Of a stretch of 64,000 nucleotides of DNA, positions 27,606 through 39,880 are shown in pieces (position 1 is the first letter of the stretch; each line of letters begins with the position of its first letter). The notes under the pieces are model-generated. The model had not been told where the DNA came from. It worked only from the letters and a program-made list of their open reading frames with translations, and did no database searches. A program made the position numbers and the translations under genes. Origin of the DNA: Dipteronia dyeriana (Eukaryota; Streptophyta; Magnoliopsida; Sapindales; Sapindaceae); assembly GCA_032871835.1 (NCBI GenBank), contig CM065296.1, positions 53,597,288 through 53,661,287 of the forward strand. Direction: 5' to 3'.

Positions 27606-28350
27606 TCATAAAGGAGTTTTTTGTATTCCAAGACATATAATTTACTTGCTTTTCTAGGATAGACCAAAATTGAAGCTATTTATATTTGTTGTATTAAATA
27701 TTGCAAGGTTTGTCATTGTTTGATAACATGTCATATAGAATAGGAGTGCCACTCATATATCTCTTTTGGTATGAACATGCATTGAATGGTTTAAGTATCT
27801 AAATTGGCATTTAGATAACTTGGTAAATCTTTCTTTGGAATTCAATCACACGTATTAAATAATTGAGTGGGAGAAGGTGTTTTGGAACACCTACGGCCTC
27901 CAAGTTTAATTGAGCTTTATGTTTCGTGTAATAGCCTCCCAAGAGGTATTCATGAATAGAATTTAGCAAGATACTTCCTTACAAGGATAGACTAGACAAT
28001 TAACCCAAACGATATCTACTCCCAAAGAAGGGATATTCGTGAGGGATTATATTGAAGGTCGATAACTTGGTATTACACTCAATGTAATTTTATTAATATC
28101 CTCCCAAGAGTTCTTGTTAATAAAAATTACAAGGTTAAAATTGAAAACGTTGGTTGTTATGTTAACAATTAGGTGGGACCTAGTCCAACTAGTAAATGTT
28201 GCGAACTCCCAACGGAAGCGTGACATTTATGGGTGTTGGATCACCGTTGAATTTTTACGATTGAATTATTTTATTTAATTCAAGATAAATATTCAAAAGT
28301 GCTTTATCATGATTATTTAGTTATATAATTTTTGCTATTATAAAGAAATC

Positions 28351-29130
28351 ATGATCCCATCCCTAATCAACATCCTAAAAGATAATACTTTAACTAATGA
28401 TAATTATGTCACATGGAAAATGGAAAATTGGGTTGTTGTAAGTTGAAAAACCATAAGATCATTCTCTTTATTCCTAAACCACCAAATTAATGAATCTACT
28501 CAAGAGCAAAGAGATGCGTATCAGTAGTGGATGTCTTTAGATGAGATGGCTAAATGTACGTTACATTATGGCCATCATCTCCGACGTGTTGCAACAACAA
28601 CATAAAGGAATGGAGATTGTTGCCGATATAAATGACGTCTCTATAGGAGATATTAGCTATGAGGTCTATGATGACTAAGAGGAGAGGCAATGTCTGCTTT
28701 CACGAATCTTAGGATGAAACCTGGACAGGCTGTGAAAGATCACATGATTAAAGTCATGGCACATCTCAACATTGTTGAACTAAATGGTGCTAAGATAGAT
28801 GGTGAGACGAAAACTTGACATGATTGTCATCTCACTATCGAACTTCTTTGGTTTGTTCAAAGTTGGACTACACCTTGAACAATAAGGAATACACCATGCA
28901 AGGTCTGATGCAAGATGTTCAAAGCGCCAAAACAATTCTTGTGAAAGGCAAGGGTCAAGAGATTCACATGGTTGGTAAAGTTGCTACTGTTAAGACCTGT
29001 CAGAAGGTCAAGAGACAACAGAAAAAAAAAAAGCAACTTGAGCCTTCTTAGAAGGAGACCAAGATAGTAACCAAGATCAAAATGAAGTATTTCCTTTGTG
29101 GTGAAAAGGGTCAAAGGAATAGACTGAATA
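28351..29130 (+). pseudogene. Copia B gag, broken
   Basis: It begins MIPSLINILKDNTLTNDNYV with a TWK motif, the typical start of plant copia gag (UBN2-type capsid domain). It continues with FTNLRMKPGQAVKDHMIKV, a lysine-rich tract and YFLCGEKGQ, the first half of a CCHC zinc knuckle whose remainder is gone. Several stops (early TGA, TAA near 28,675, others) and shifts break it. The leader between PBS and this ATG is unusually long, about 1.4 kb. Confidence 0.8.
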
Positions 29131-29851
29131 AGAATGAATTCAACTTGTATTTAGGCAATGGAGCATTGGTGTCTACTAGTGTAGTGTGAGATATTAGAAT
29201 CAATTTAGATTCTTATAGGCATTTAGATTTTATAAACGTTTATTATGTACCACAATTCAAGAGGAATTTAATTTCGATCTCTTGTCTAATTAAATTTGAA
29301 TATTCGGTTACTTTCAATAAAAGGTTTTATTATTAGTAAGAATAACAAAATTATTTGCAAAGAAACATTGGAAAACGGTTTATTCTATTTGCATAGAAAT
29401 ATCTCTCACTTGTTAGACATGGAATCAACAAAACCTAATCATAAAAGAGTAAAATTATCAAAAGATGAAACCTACCTAAGGCATTTACGCCTAGGTCATA
29501 TTAACCTTAATAGGATTAAAAGATTGATAAGTGATGGACCTCTAAGTTACTTAAAGGTTGATGATCTACCAAATTGTGAAATCTTGTTTTGAAGGTAAAA
29601 TGACCACAAGATCGTTTACGGCCAAAGGCACAAGAGCCATCGAATGTTTAGGACTGATACACACTGATATGTGTGGACCTATGAGCATTCAAGCTAGAGG
29701 TGGATATGAGTACTTCATCATTTTCATGGATGATCACTCAAGATTTGGTTATGTGTATCTCATGAGACATAAGTTAGATGCTTGTGACATGTTCAAAGCA
29801 TTTAAAGCTGAAGTGGAAAATCGGCTTGAGAAACGCATAGAAATCTTGAGG
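29131..29851 (+). pseudogene. Copia B protease remnant and integrase N-part, truncated
   Basis: It reads LGNGALVSTS, then VYYVPQFKRNLISISCLIKF (the GAG-pre-integrase lead-in), then HLRLGHINLNRIKRLI with the integrase HHCC zinc motif. The CX2C pair is damaged by a frameshift near 29,580. The core follows with the first catalytic aspartate in LIHTDMCGPM and the second in FIIFMDDHSRFGYVYL. The protease active-site DSG segment is missing. The sequence ends before the third catalytic residue. Confidence 0.82.
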
Positions 29852-29963
29852 TACCATCTCATAATCATAGAGAAGACTTTCATTAGAAGGCCAGGCGATT
29901 GAGTCGACCGAGTCATCCATCCACTCATTGTAATCCATTCTAGGGACTGGTCCAACATCAGGC
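29852..29963 (-). pseudogene. Element F antisense gene, C-terminal fragment
   Basis: The minus strand reads DVGPVPRMDYNEWMDDS followed by IAWPSNESLLYDYEMVP. It matches DVGPVSGVDYSAWIDDL and IVWPSNESLLREYEMVP in E's antisense gene at 40,770-40,880. This proves that 29,852-29,963 continues the gene at 33,961-36,500 and was split by copia C. The final codons are lost at the deletion with B. Confidence 0.85.
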
Positions 29964-32246
29964 TGTTAGGATTATGCTCGATACAAAGGGTATAATAAAA
30001 TATTTGACAATCTTTTCATATTAATAAAGAGATTTCAATTTTAACAAATCTTATAGCATTTATAGTTTAATTATTATAATTGTCAAAAGTAAATAATCAT
30101 AAGGGCAAAAGACTATGAGAAAAGAAGAATTGTTCATACATCTAGATATGTATGAGGTAGACACAATTCTTTAGTTAGTCTTGAATAGTATTCACAACTT
30201 AAGATAAAAGGTTGGGAGTCTTTATCTTGTCAAAGTTGTAAATTCTTTTGCTAGCATTTGAGTGGGATCAAATATGTTATGATGAGTCTAAAATCATCAA
30301 AGTGTAGTGTCTTTGGGCAAAATAATCTAGTGCAGTGGGTGCATTAAATAGGATCAAACTGAAATACTTTATCTAGAACCGTCAATGGATAAAAGTTTTC
30401 ATTTAAAGACAATCGGAGAGTCCATCTAAATCCTGAGATAAATGATGGACTTATGGTTGCAAGTGTTATCATTTGAGCTATCAATGAGTACGATTATATA
30501 GCAAAGTCTATCCTTGATAGTTTGGTTGTATTCATTTGTTAATCGATAGAGGACTTCATTTACAGATATGGACATCGTGGCTCTATTTATTAAATAAGAG
30601 TAAAATACCATCATATGGATTTTTTGAGGTATTGGATATTAAATCTTAACATTAAGTTTTCAATAGTGTCTATTGAAACATGGCTTCTAGACAAGTCAAA
30701 ATATCCAAGTTCAAAATGTGGTCATATGAGTAAATATGGTAACTTGGAGAGCTATAGGCGATCTATGAGCTCTTTGCGATAACTGGTATTTTTCATGAGG
30801 ATACACTTTCTCCAATAAGGTTGTCTAGGGTATGAATTGGTAAACATCAACTTATTCTATCTTTATTTAAGAGTTCAATTTTAGTTCTTTAGTGGAATGA
30901 ACTAAAATTAAATAAATCGGACCTAAGTGAATCATTTGTTGATTGTGATTGGTTTGTGTCTATTGGAGCTTAAATTTAGATAGCCCGCAAAGATCTTCAA
31001 TCCACACGAACTTGCATGGATCACTTGATATATTCTACTGAACCAATTTAGGGGTCCATCTAGAATTGTATTGAGGCATGTGGACTTGTTTCTTTTTGTA
31101 AGAATGGGTCTAGTTCACATGTGGACGTTTTATAAAGGTCAAATGGATTTAATAAAATAAGAAAATAATATATTGGTCCATATATATGGTTTGGGGAGCA
31201 AGGCTATTTAGAATAGCTTAATTATATTATTTTATTTTATTATTTAATTACAAGGAAATTAATTAATTTGGTGATTAATTAATTATTTAATTCAAAATTC
31301 AAAATCATTTTCTATTAGGAGATGGTCTCCTGATATTATATTATTGTTGATAGTATAATTAATATTAAAGACTAATTGATAAGTAGATAAATTAAATGAA
31401 TTATTTATCTAATCAAAATCGGAAGTCTTTAATATGGTTACAAATACATTACTTTTTTGGAAAGAATTCTTAACCACCAAGTAAATCCACCTAAGGAAAG
31501 GTTTCTTGCCTACCAAGTAAATCTTTCTTGGGAGAGCATTTGGTCTCCTATATATATATACTTGTAAATTTGTTTTTTTATTGTGTGAGAAGTTGTTTTT
31601 TTTTTGTGTAAAGAATTCGGCCCACAAAGGTTTCTTGCCCACCAAGTAAATCCACCTAAGGAAAGGATTCTTTCCCACCAAGTAAATTTGTTTTTTTTTT
31701 GTGTGAGAAGTTGTTTTTTATTTGTTTTTTTATTGTTATAAAAAAAAACTTCGTCCAACTCATTGTGTAAAGAATTCGGCCAAGCATAGAGAAAAGAGGG
31801 AACATTTTTGTTTTCGATAGTACACTAGTATCCTTTGCATCAAAAGGGTTTTGTGTACAACATCGAATCAGGATTCACGCGAGTTTCAATCAAACTGATT
31901 GATAATTCAAAATTGACGAGACGTTCTTGTTTTTTCTCTTGGAGGATTATTGTAACTAACAAAGAAGAAAATTTTGTTTGTTTCCATCCTCAGGTATACA
32001 ATTTAAAGAAAGGGAGCTCACACTCCTAGGTGATTCACGCTCATGATTGGATTAGAAAATCTTGCGGATTCAATTCGATGCTAGTTCAATCATTACGAAA
32101 CAAAAAGGTACGATACTTTTTATACACATCAATTAATCTACGGTTAAGGTTCTTGCTATTAAAAGGGAAATTTTTTATTTATACGCTAACCCTAATTTTC
32201 ATTTTCTCATGCTTCCGTTGCGTTTTGAACTGTTTTTTTCCATATA
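29964..32246 (+). repeat. Copia C 5' LTR (2,283 bp) with PBS
   Basis: The LTR is homologous to those of A and B. It ends CCATATA (expected CATACA) and is followed by ATTGGTATCAGAGCC. Near its 3' end it has extra reiterated GTAAATCCACCTAAGGAAAG-type segments (31,480-31,690) compared with B. Confidence 0.9.
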
Positions 32247-32264
32247 ATTGGTATCAGAGCCAAT

Positions 32265-33900
32265 CTACCATACCTCATCGTAGTGGGAGGGTTGTTAGAT
32301 AACCCGAGAGATATATCGGTCTAGGAGAATCTATAGAGAATCTTCCGAACGACGATGATCCGTATAGTACAAGGAAGCAATGGAAGATGTTGATTGTTGC
32401 CATTGGCAAAAGGCAATCCGAAATTGAATCTATGTTCAAAAATAAAGTTTGGTCTCTTATAGACTTACCTAAAGGGATAAAACCTATAGTGGTGCAAGTG
32501 GGTATACAAGAGGAAAAGAGGAATGGATGGAAAGGTGGAAACCATTAAAGTTAGATTGGTAGCTAAAGGTTATACATAGAATGAAGGTATCGATTACGAA
32601 GAAAATTCTCTCATATGGCCATGCTTAAATCCATTAGGATACTCTTATCCATTGTGGCATCTCTATACCTAGAGATTTGGAAAATGGAGGTCAAGACAGC
32701 TCTCCTTAATGGAAGTCTTGACGAAAGCATCTATATGATGCAACTAGAAGGAATTATTGAAAAGGGCCAAAAGGAAAGGGTATGCAAGTTGTAAAAATCC
32801 ATATATGGATTGAAGCAAGCATCCAGATCTTGGAACAAAAGGTTCGATCAAGCCGTGAAAAGTTTTGGATTTATTCAAAACCTTGACGAACCTTGTGTAT
32901 ATAAAATGATTAAAGGTGACAAATTGGTTTTCCTAGTTCTTTACGTTGATGATATACTACTCATTAGAAACGATATAGGTGAATTGACATCAGTAAAAGA
33001 ATGGTTAGCAAAACAATTTAATATGAAGGATTTAGGAGAAGCAAGTTATATTCTTGGTATCTAAGTCATAAAGGATAGAAAAGATAGAACGATTGTATTA
33101 TCCCAAGCTTCATACATAGATAAAATCTTGGTTTTCCATGCAAGATTCCAAGAAAGGTAAGTTACCTTTCAGACATGGAATCAAAATTTCTAAGGAACAA
33201 GCTCCTAAGGTTGAGCATGAAGAGCAATTCATGAGTAGGATTCCATATGTATATGCAGTTGGAAGTCTCATGTATGCAATGCTATGTACTAGACCAAATA
33301 TTTGTTTTGCCGTAGGCATAGTTAGCAGGTTTCAATCGAAGTCTGGTCCTGATCACTGGACGGCAGTCAAGCATATTTTCAAGTATCTTGGAAGAAAGAG
33401 AGATTATATGCTTGTATACTCTAGAGGGGATTTAATTCCCGTTGGGTATATAGATTCTGATTTTTAGTCAGATTCTGATTCCAGGAGATCAACATCAAGA
33501 TGTGTGTTTACTATTGGAAGAGGGGCAATCATATGGAGGAGTATCAAGCAATCTTGTATTGCTGGTTCCACCATGTAATCCGGGTACGTAGCCGCCTGCG
33601 AGGCTGCTAAAGAGGATTTCTAGCTCCTCCAATTATTGATTGACTTAGAAGTGGTTCCTGATGTGAATAAGCAGATCACTATCTATTGTGACAATAGTGA
33701 AGCAGTGGCTAATTCAAGAGAACCAAATAGTCTTATCATTGAAAGAAAGTATCACCTTCTATGGGAAATTGTACATATGGGTGACATGACAATTACCAAG
33801 ATCGCGTCGGCAAAATATCTAGCGGATCCCCTTACAAAGGCTCTTCCACAAAAGAGTTTTGATGGGTATCTAGAGAACATGGGGATGAGAGATATGACAC
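32265..33900 (+). pseudogene. Copia C pol: integrase tail, reverse transcriptase, RNase H; broken
   Basis: The text starts PHRSGRVVR-PERYIGL, the usual copia integrase tail, directly after the PBS. RT follows with FKNKVWSLIDLPKGIKPI, IWKMEVKTALLNGSLDE, KSIYGLKQASRSWNKRFDQ and the catalytic YVDDILLI (about 32,945). RNase H follows with VGSLMYAMLCTRPN and AAC-AAKED, then TIYCDNSEAVANSREP and ADPLTKALPQKSFDGYLENM. In-frame stops occur at several points (for example near 32,790, 33,062 and 33,465). Length and order are those of the 3' half of a plant Ty1/copia polyprotein. Confidence 0.88.
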
Positions 33901-33901
33901 A

Positions 33902-33960
33902 TTTGCTAATTTTCGTTTTCTCACGCTTCCGTTGCGTTTTGAATCATTTTTTTCCTTACA
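33902..33960 (+). repeat. Copia C 3' LTR remnant (last ~58 bp)
   Basis: GCTAATTTTCGTTTTCTCAC through TTGCGTTTTGAA to CCTTACA matches the 3' end of the B and C 5' LTRs. The other 2.2 kb are deleted. The CAGGC duplication follows directly. Confidence 0.85.
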
Positions 33961-33965
33961 CAGGC

Positions 33966-36816
33966 TTCAAACCACCACACCAACCTCATGAAAATCATAA
34001 AAGGTCAAGAGAGAATGCTCCGATGGGACCTCCAAATTCATCGGGTGAGGCTCTTTACCTCGACTGCGATGGTAAGCTCTCCATTCCTCCATCTGAATCC
34101 GAAGAGACTCCAAGGATCGGTCCATGTGATTTTTGATTGATAGCTCCTAGTTGGCTCGAGTCTTGTCAGTCGCTCGATTCTTGACCTTGAAGAATTCACC
34201 AGCCGAGACCTACCCTCGTTGGAAATCCCTAAAGAGTAGGGCATCATAAGCTAGGGACCACTTGAAATGATCAACCCCTTGAACTTCAAGTTCCAATCGG
34301 ATTTCCTTCGACAGAGATTTGACAGTCAGGGCCTGACGTTTAAGGTCTTCAATTTTTTACTCATAAGACGATTTTGCTTGCTCAGCCTCTTGTTCAGCTT
34401 TGAGCATTAACTCCTGGGCAGCAGAGAGTAAATTTTGAAAGGATACATCCTTCTTTTCTGTAGCGGAAGCTTTCTCCTCGACCTCCTTTTGTTTAGCCAA
34501 ACAATGATCGATAAACTCTTGGGCAGAGTTAGCCTCCTTTTGGTAGGCCGCCTCAATCTAAGCACGGTTGACTTCACTATCCTTTAACTGAGCTTCAATA
34601 CGACTTATCCGATCAATTTGATGTTGTTGCATCTGAATAAACGCATCAAACTCAGCAACCTTCAGCAGGGAAGAATAAGTTAAAAATCTAAGTCAATGGT
34701 CATTAAGGCAAGGGTCGGGATAGAAGACTTAGGATGCACTATTGAAAATGTTGTGAAGACGCTCCGCAGGGGAACCACTCCTGAAGCAACTCCAATGGTC
34801 GACACCGATAAAAGCTTGACTCGATGACAAAGTCCTCCGTATATCCTGAGGGGTGGGGCATGAAGGGTTCCCGAGGACCCCACCCCTACATCCTCAACCT
34901 CAGGGGGGTAAGGAATCTCTGTTCAAATTTTTTTAGGGTTCCTCTCTCCCCAAAGGTGTCTCTGCCTGAACATTCGGGGATCCTCTAGTATCAGCATCAT
35001 CATCGCTCGATTCAACGAACGATACCACCCGAGGAATTTTTGGAAGAGATAGAGCAGGGGAATCAACTGCTTTCCTCTTCTCAGCTCGAGTACGTTGGAA
35101 GCTGAGGTTAGCTCTAGGATCTTCTTGATCATCTGTGATATCTCGGAAAGGCTTAAAGAGATCAGGATAAAGATTAACCTGCTCATCGGGGGGTACCCTA
35201 CCTCCTACCTCCTACCTCGTTCCCAACAGTAAATTACTCAGCAGACACTTCATTGACCAAGGAACTAGGCTCACTAGATACTGCACCACTAGAATGCCCT
35301 CATTGCCTGATTTCATCCTTAGACATTCTCGAGGCACTATCAGTTCCAAAAGGGCCACTCATACCGCTTGATTTCCCAGCGGTCGGCTGAATAACTTCTT
35401 CAGGAGTATACTCAGGAACTTGCTCGTCTGCCTCGACAGAATCCTCATCTGAATCATCATCAGGAAAAGCAAACCCTTCATTATTTTAGTGAGAAGCTTC
35501 CTTACGACTCTCTTGAAAAATCAATTTCATCTGACGAGCCTGGATGTCGCAGACGATGTCCGAGCCATACACTGAATACGAACAAGTTTGAAAAGATAGA
35601 ACAAAATGAGTAAAATGAAAAATGAGAAGAGATTTTAATTACGACGTCTGCGATAATCCGAAATCTAGGGAAAAATGCCGAGAGCTATCATTTTCTTCTC
35701 ATCAAAAAGATAGGACCTGTTTTTTTCTCCAGAGTGCGCACGGCCGCTTGAGCAAGCTTAGTCAACTCGGCCTCAATGAAAGTAGGTCATGACTTGTTCC
35801 AGCAATTAGGAGAATAAAAGAAACGGGGAACCTTTAATACTTCCCGATCTTCCCCAGCTGAGATCTCGATCTTTAGTCCCAAGTTCCCTTCAGCAAAAAA
35901 CCAGTTATTTTTCAAGCATTTGTTTAAGGTAGGGAACCCCCACACAAGGCCTTTATTCTTGACGTCCGAGGAAATATCGACTCACCGGTTCACCTTCGTT
36001 CTCTTAGGAATCCAGCTATCTGGCTGGCTGGATAGAAGAAAGTAAGTTTCAATCCGACCAGACTGCCTTAGAGTATAAAAGTGTCTAATTTCATGAGGAG
36101 AGGGCAGTGTCAAGTTCATCCGGCTCTATATGTGCCACATACACATCAAGATCCTATAGCTATTCGGGGCAAGCTAGGCTGGAGCGATCCTCGCCTTAGC
36201 AAGAAACTAAGAAATGAATGGCTAGAGGGGGAAGAGTCAGACCACAACAGAGCATGGATCTATAAATTGCTACCATGCCCGGAGGAGGGCTCCACGTGGC
36301 TCTATTACCAGCAGGAACCATTAAAATCGAATCATCCAGATCGAATCGAGCGCAATACTTCTTGATCTCTGCTTCCCCGACCACGTTCGGTTCAGTATCA
36401 TACGCACTTGAAAAATCAAGTAAGAAGGGAATTCGAAATGCACTGTGCTCTTCTTCAACATTCTTCTCATCAACTACCTGCCTTCCAATCTGAATACTGC
36501 TTGAACCATGTTTGTGAACCGTAAGGTTACTCTAATGCTTTTCCATCATAGATCGTAGAGGAACCTTGTGCTCAGAAATGAAAGACTCAAAACTGGAAGA
36601 AGATTCAGAGCTAGAACTTAATCGAACATCAGGATAAAGCCCGGAAACATCAACATCTAGAAAAGAGGTCTCATCAAGGGGAGTTTCCCTCAATAACCTA
36701 CGAACACAAGAAACCAATTGAAAATCTCCGCATTCCAGCACCTCGAAAGTTATAACAAAAAGGCGATGCCATGAAATAGGATCCATTGGAACTGACTTTA
36801 AGCATATGTAAAGCAA
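33966..36816 (-). pseudogene. Element F antisense gene (Transposase_28-like), main part, with two introns
   Basis: It runs opposite to F's gag-pol. In reading order: a serine-rich lead, SSSSESSSSFESF (about 36,620-36,570); a domain with EAEIKKYCARFDL, VPAGNRATW and MVAIYRSMLCCGLTLPPLAI resembling the plant 'putative gypsy type transposon' family; FFYSPNCWNKS; an intron (about 35,640-35,560); acidic text; IPRVVSFVESSDDDADTRGS (35,040-34,980); a second intron (about 34,735-34,655, donor altered in F); a long coiled coil with LKDSEVNRA and EQEAEQAKSSYE; then LELEVQGVDHFKW and RSLESLRIQMEEW. Copia C splits it, and the end is at 29,852-29,963. Several stops break it. Its role in the element is unknown. 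Confidence 0.75.
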
Positions 36817-37329
36817 CCGGGAGAAGCCTCAGTGAAAAGCCAAGACGAATCTCTTTAAAAACCTGGGTTTTTCTTTCTGTGAAAAAAGAACAACAAAACT
36901 GCCCTTTCAGTTTAAATAAGCCACTCAATGGTTGAAGATACAAAACACTAGAATTTTGAGAAGCGGGAAAAATAAAAAGAAAATTAGTACTTGGTGAAGT
37001 AGGCGGTGTATCAGATAATCCACAAGTCGCATCTCATGAATGCTTCCAGAGAAACCAAGCGATTAAAGGACACGTGTCATGGAAAGAACTGACCAAGCTG
37101 TCAGAATTTTAAAACATCATAATCATTGGGATTTCACGTGAAGGGACAAATTGCACATACATGGTAGCCATTAAGACACGTTATTAATGCGAAGCGTTGT
37201 TTAAGGATTGTTATTCTAGTATTAATGAGGCATAAAAGAAGGGCAAGAAAATAAGCCTAGTCGGAAGGTCGATTAAAATACTTCCACTAGAACAAAATCC
37301 TACACGACAAAAGTATTTAAAGGGGGTAT
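36817..37329. other. Element F region between antisense gene and 3' LTR, with polypurine tract
   Basis: This holds the presumed promoter side of the antisense gene. On the sense strand it ends in the purine-rich AAAGGGGGTAT (about 37,319-37,329), the likely plus-strand primer, right before the 3' LTR. Confidence 0.6.
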
Positions 37330-38149
37330 TGTTATATGTAAATTTTATCGAATGTACACATCACTGACAGATAAGACAATCCCTAAAGAAGATTGCTAGA
37401 TGGGTATCCAAGCTGGCATCTAGAAGACCATCCAAGACATCAAGAAATAATAACCCAAGTAAGTCCAAGTATAGGTAGTCGGCACGTTCAGTACCACTCG
37501 GAACAATATAAAAGCCCGAGTAAAAAAGTTCAAATACGCGATCCATGCAAGCAAATAAGCCTGAGAAAAAGTTGGTGTCATACTCCAATACGCATCTGTA
37601 TCAAAAGGATAACGTACCAAACAGGAAGCAAGTCCAAATCAGGCAACGACTCTATTATTCTGGAAGATTGCATGTCAATTAGGAAAATAAATCCTAAATC
37701 ATATTGTGTAGTTAGAGTCCCACGAAGATTCAGATTCAACCCACAAGATCTCCGAAATAGGAAAGAAGATAAAGACAACTCCAACAAGCAACAAGTCATA
37801 ATTAAATTCAAATTCTTTTCCTTACTTGTACAACAAGAATTAGGGTTCTATGCATGTATAAATAGACTCATAATCTTACTGAAAGGGAGAGAGAGATATA
37901 AAGAACAACAGAGAGTGACAGAACGAATCACTGTAAGAGAAAGGCAAGAGAGATCAAGTGGTGTAATTCTTAATTCAATAGTGGATTTGATTTGGTTGGT
38001 CATCCAGCCACCCATGGACGATTCTCTGGTTATCAGAGTTTTACCCCGTAAACTCATGTCATTCACGTACCGTTTACATTCTCTTTCTCGGTCATAACCA
38101 AATCCAACATTGTTGACTTTCTCACCCTTCGAGAAAGCGATGTCAACAT
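37330..38149 (+). repeat. Element F 3' LTR (820 bp)
   Basis: It starts TGTTATATGTAAATTTTATC and ends GATGTCAACA, then TSD TTAAC. It is colinear with the 5' LTR apart from small indels. A 234-codon open frame across it is not matched in the 5' LTR and is taken as chance. Confidence 0.92.
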
Positions 38150-38154
38150 TAACA

Positions 38155-39880
38155 ACTAAATGTGCAAACTAGGATTAGACAAGTCAATCTAAAATACAAT
38201 TAGTTGTATTTTAGTGTTAATATGCAATGGGTGTTAAAAATGATGGTTAAGACTAGGGAGTTGATGGATCACACTAGCAAACAGTGGGTGTATTGGTAAT
38301 TAACATGAATGAACATTAATCTAATGTAACCAATCTAGAGGGTAAAGCATTGGTTGTATATCCCTTATGAGTTTCCAATCTATAGGGTATAGTATTGGCT
38401 ATCCACAAGTGATTGTTCATGAATGCACATCTACCAAAATAAGGGACTAATCTCATAATAAACTCACCAACCTAGACGGTATAGAGTTGGTGTTTAATCT
38501 CTCTCAAGCAACCAATCTAGAGGGTATAGAATTAGTCACTCAATTGAGATTAGATAAGGATAGAGATTAATAAGTCCAGATTTCACTAGAGAAGGGTACT
38601 ATAATTCAATCCTTCCATTCAAATGAGTTAAGAGAATTAAATAAAGGGTATACTCAATTCTCTACTCAAAAAATTTCTCAAACAATTTGCAAAGAAATGA
38701 GGGTACAATCTAAGGCAAATAATTCTTGAAATCAATTAAAACAATGGATGAAACATATACGATAGATTTAAAAAAGTGGATAAAGTTTAATACAACCCAA
38801 AGTTCACATATGAATCACATCAATCCCCTAGTGGGATGATTAGCTACTCATGACAAATACATAAAAATAACTAGGAGATAAGAGATAGAGAAGACCCATG
38901 TAGAGATTCTCCTTCCTTCAAGCTCAAATCCAATCTCCTAGTGTCCTTGAGTAGATGATGATGAAGGATGGTTAGATTTTGAGGGGAATGTTAGTGTTTG
39001 GGAGAGAGAAGAGTGGAAGAGTTGTGGAAGGAGTTGAAGAGTTTTCTTTCAATAAGAAAATGGTGTATATATAGGCTTGAGGAGGCTAGGGCATGATCTG
39101 GACATGAAAGAACACATTTGCCCATCTAAAAATGGTTGATTTTCATCCCAAGAGCTGATCCCATCAAATTCACAACTCTCAGTGCGCAGGCAAATGCGAT
39201 GGTGGTGACCAGTGCAGGACCCGTGCATCTCTGTGTAGCAATCAGTAAAATGCACATAACTTTCTCTAGAAGACTCAGAATCATAATCCATAAAAACTTA
39301 TGGAAACTAGACTTCTGAGGCTTTCCGAATATATATAGATGGAAGCATGGATCGATACGAGGAGAGAGATATGACCCTCCGATTCGGCTCATTTTGCCTC
39401 CAAATCTCACTCTTTGCTAATTTTTGCCTCTTCAAACTTAATTTGAGCTTAAACACCATCGGGAGGGTATATAACCTTTGCTCTTTTTGATTTGTTTTGT
39501 GGCCCACACTATGACTAGATTGCCTCTGATCTACTTTCGGGTCTTGATGTTTGTATGGGTTGTGCGCGGGTTGTGACTCGCGTAGTGACCCATGCAAAGA
39601 TCTGATGCTCTATTTTCATCTCTTGGGTCTTAGTAAATGTGTGGACATATGTGCGGTCGGTATGAGGTTCAGGACCCGTGCAGTGACCTGCACGCTCTAG
39701 CTTTTCTTCACTGATTTCAGCCCGTTTTCACCAAGTATTCGCTCTTTTCATCATTTCGTCCGAAATGTACCTAATTGCTTGCAAACATAACAAACGAGCC
39801 ATAAGATATGCAAAAAAAACTGAAAGTGAGACAAATGCAATGGGATTGAGGGCCAAAATATATGAAAATTTTGGCACGAT
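38155..39880 (-). repeat. Element D 5' LTR, outer piece
   Basis: It continues from 19,160-19,362. The total LTR is about 1.9 kb. Bases 38,155-38,500 align with 13,235-13,590. In element orientation a TATATATA box lies near 39,064-39,073. No coding sequence is seen. The end near 39,876-39,880 (CCAAAATTTTC in element orientation) is uncertain by a few bases. Confidence 0.85.

Larger units (their letters stand above)
24715..29851 (+). mobile_element. Copia element B: 5' LTR, leader, gag to integrase start; 3' truncated
   Basis: The 5' end TGTTAGGATTATGCCC sits after F's integrase fragment. LTR, PBS, long leader, gag, protease remnant and integrase N-part follow in order. At about 29,851, right after an EKRIEIL segment, the sequence changes to the C-terminal part of F's antisense gene read backwards, so a deletion has removed B's RT, RNase H and 3' LTR plus flanking F sequence. 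No 3' TSD survives. Confidence 0.85.
29964..33960 (+). mobile_element. Copia element C: internally deleted, TSD CAGGC
   Basis: It begins TGTTAGGATTATGCTCG and ends TTTCCTTACA. The 5-bp target duplication CAGGC stands at 29,959-29,963 and 33,961-33,965. It has a full 5' LTR, PBS, the tail of integrase, RT and RNase H, then only the last 55 or so bases of the 3' LTR. Gag, protease, integrase core and most of the 3' LTR are deleted. Confidence 0.92.
19363..38149 (+). mobile_element. Element F: Tat-type Ty3/gypsy retrotransposon inserted in D
   Basis: Both LTRs start TGTTATATGTAAATTTTAT and end CAACA. The flanks carry the 5-bp target duplication TTAAC (19,358-19,362 and 38,150-38,154). The empty site is visible at about 13,230, where the D LTR reads GTTAACAACTAAATG without interruption. 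F contains gag, pol (ending inside integrase) and an antisense gene next to the 3' LTR. Copia B sits at the pol break and copia C (with TSD) in the antisense gene. A deletion joining B to the antisense gene removed F's integrase core and the antisense gene end. Confidence 0.93.
13019..39880 (-). mobile_element. Element D: non-autonomous LTR retrotransposon encoding a coiled-coil protein
   Basis: The 5' LTR is on the right (19,160-19,362, continued at 38,155 to about 39,880) and the 3' LTR start remains on the left (13,019-13,590). The terminal 20 or so bases of both LTRs match, for example GAGCTATTTTTGTCGTT at 13,024 and 19,164. A PBS lies next to the 5' LTR and a coiled-coil gene lies inside. 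No RT, protease or integrase is present. Copia A has removed most of the 3' LTR and 3' internal part. Element F sits in the 5' LTR. D split the antisense gene of E. I find no clean target duplication; the right end is placed within about 10 bases. Confidence 0.8.

Noticed and set aside
37393..38097. Open frame of 234 codons on the plus strand
   Set aside because: It lies across the F 3' LTR, has no domain, and the matching 5' LTR does not keep it open.
19363..38149. Envelope-like gene suggesting a plant errantivirus-like element
   Set aside because: The extra gene of F is antisense, spliced and coiled-coil rich; no signal peptide or membrane anchor in the sense strand between pol and 3' LTR.
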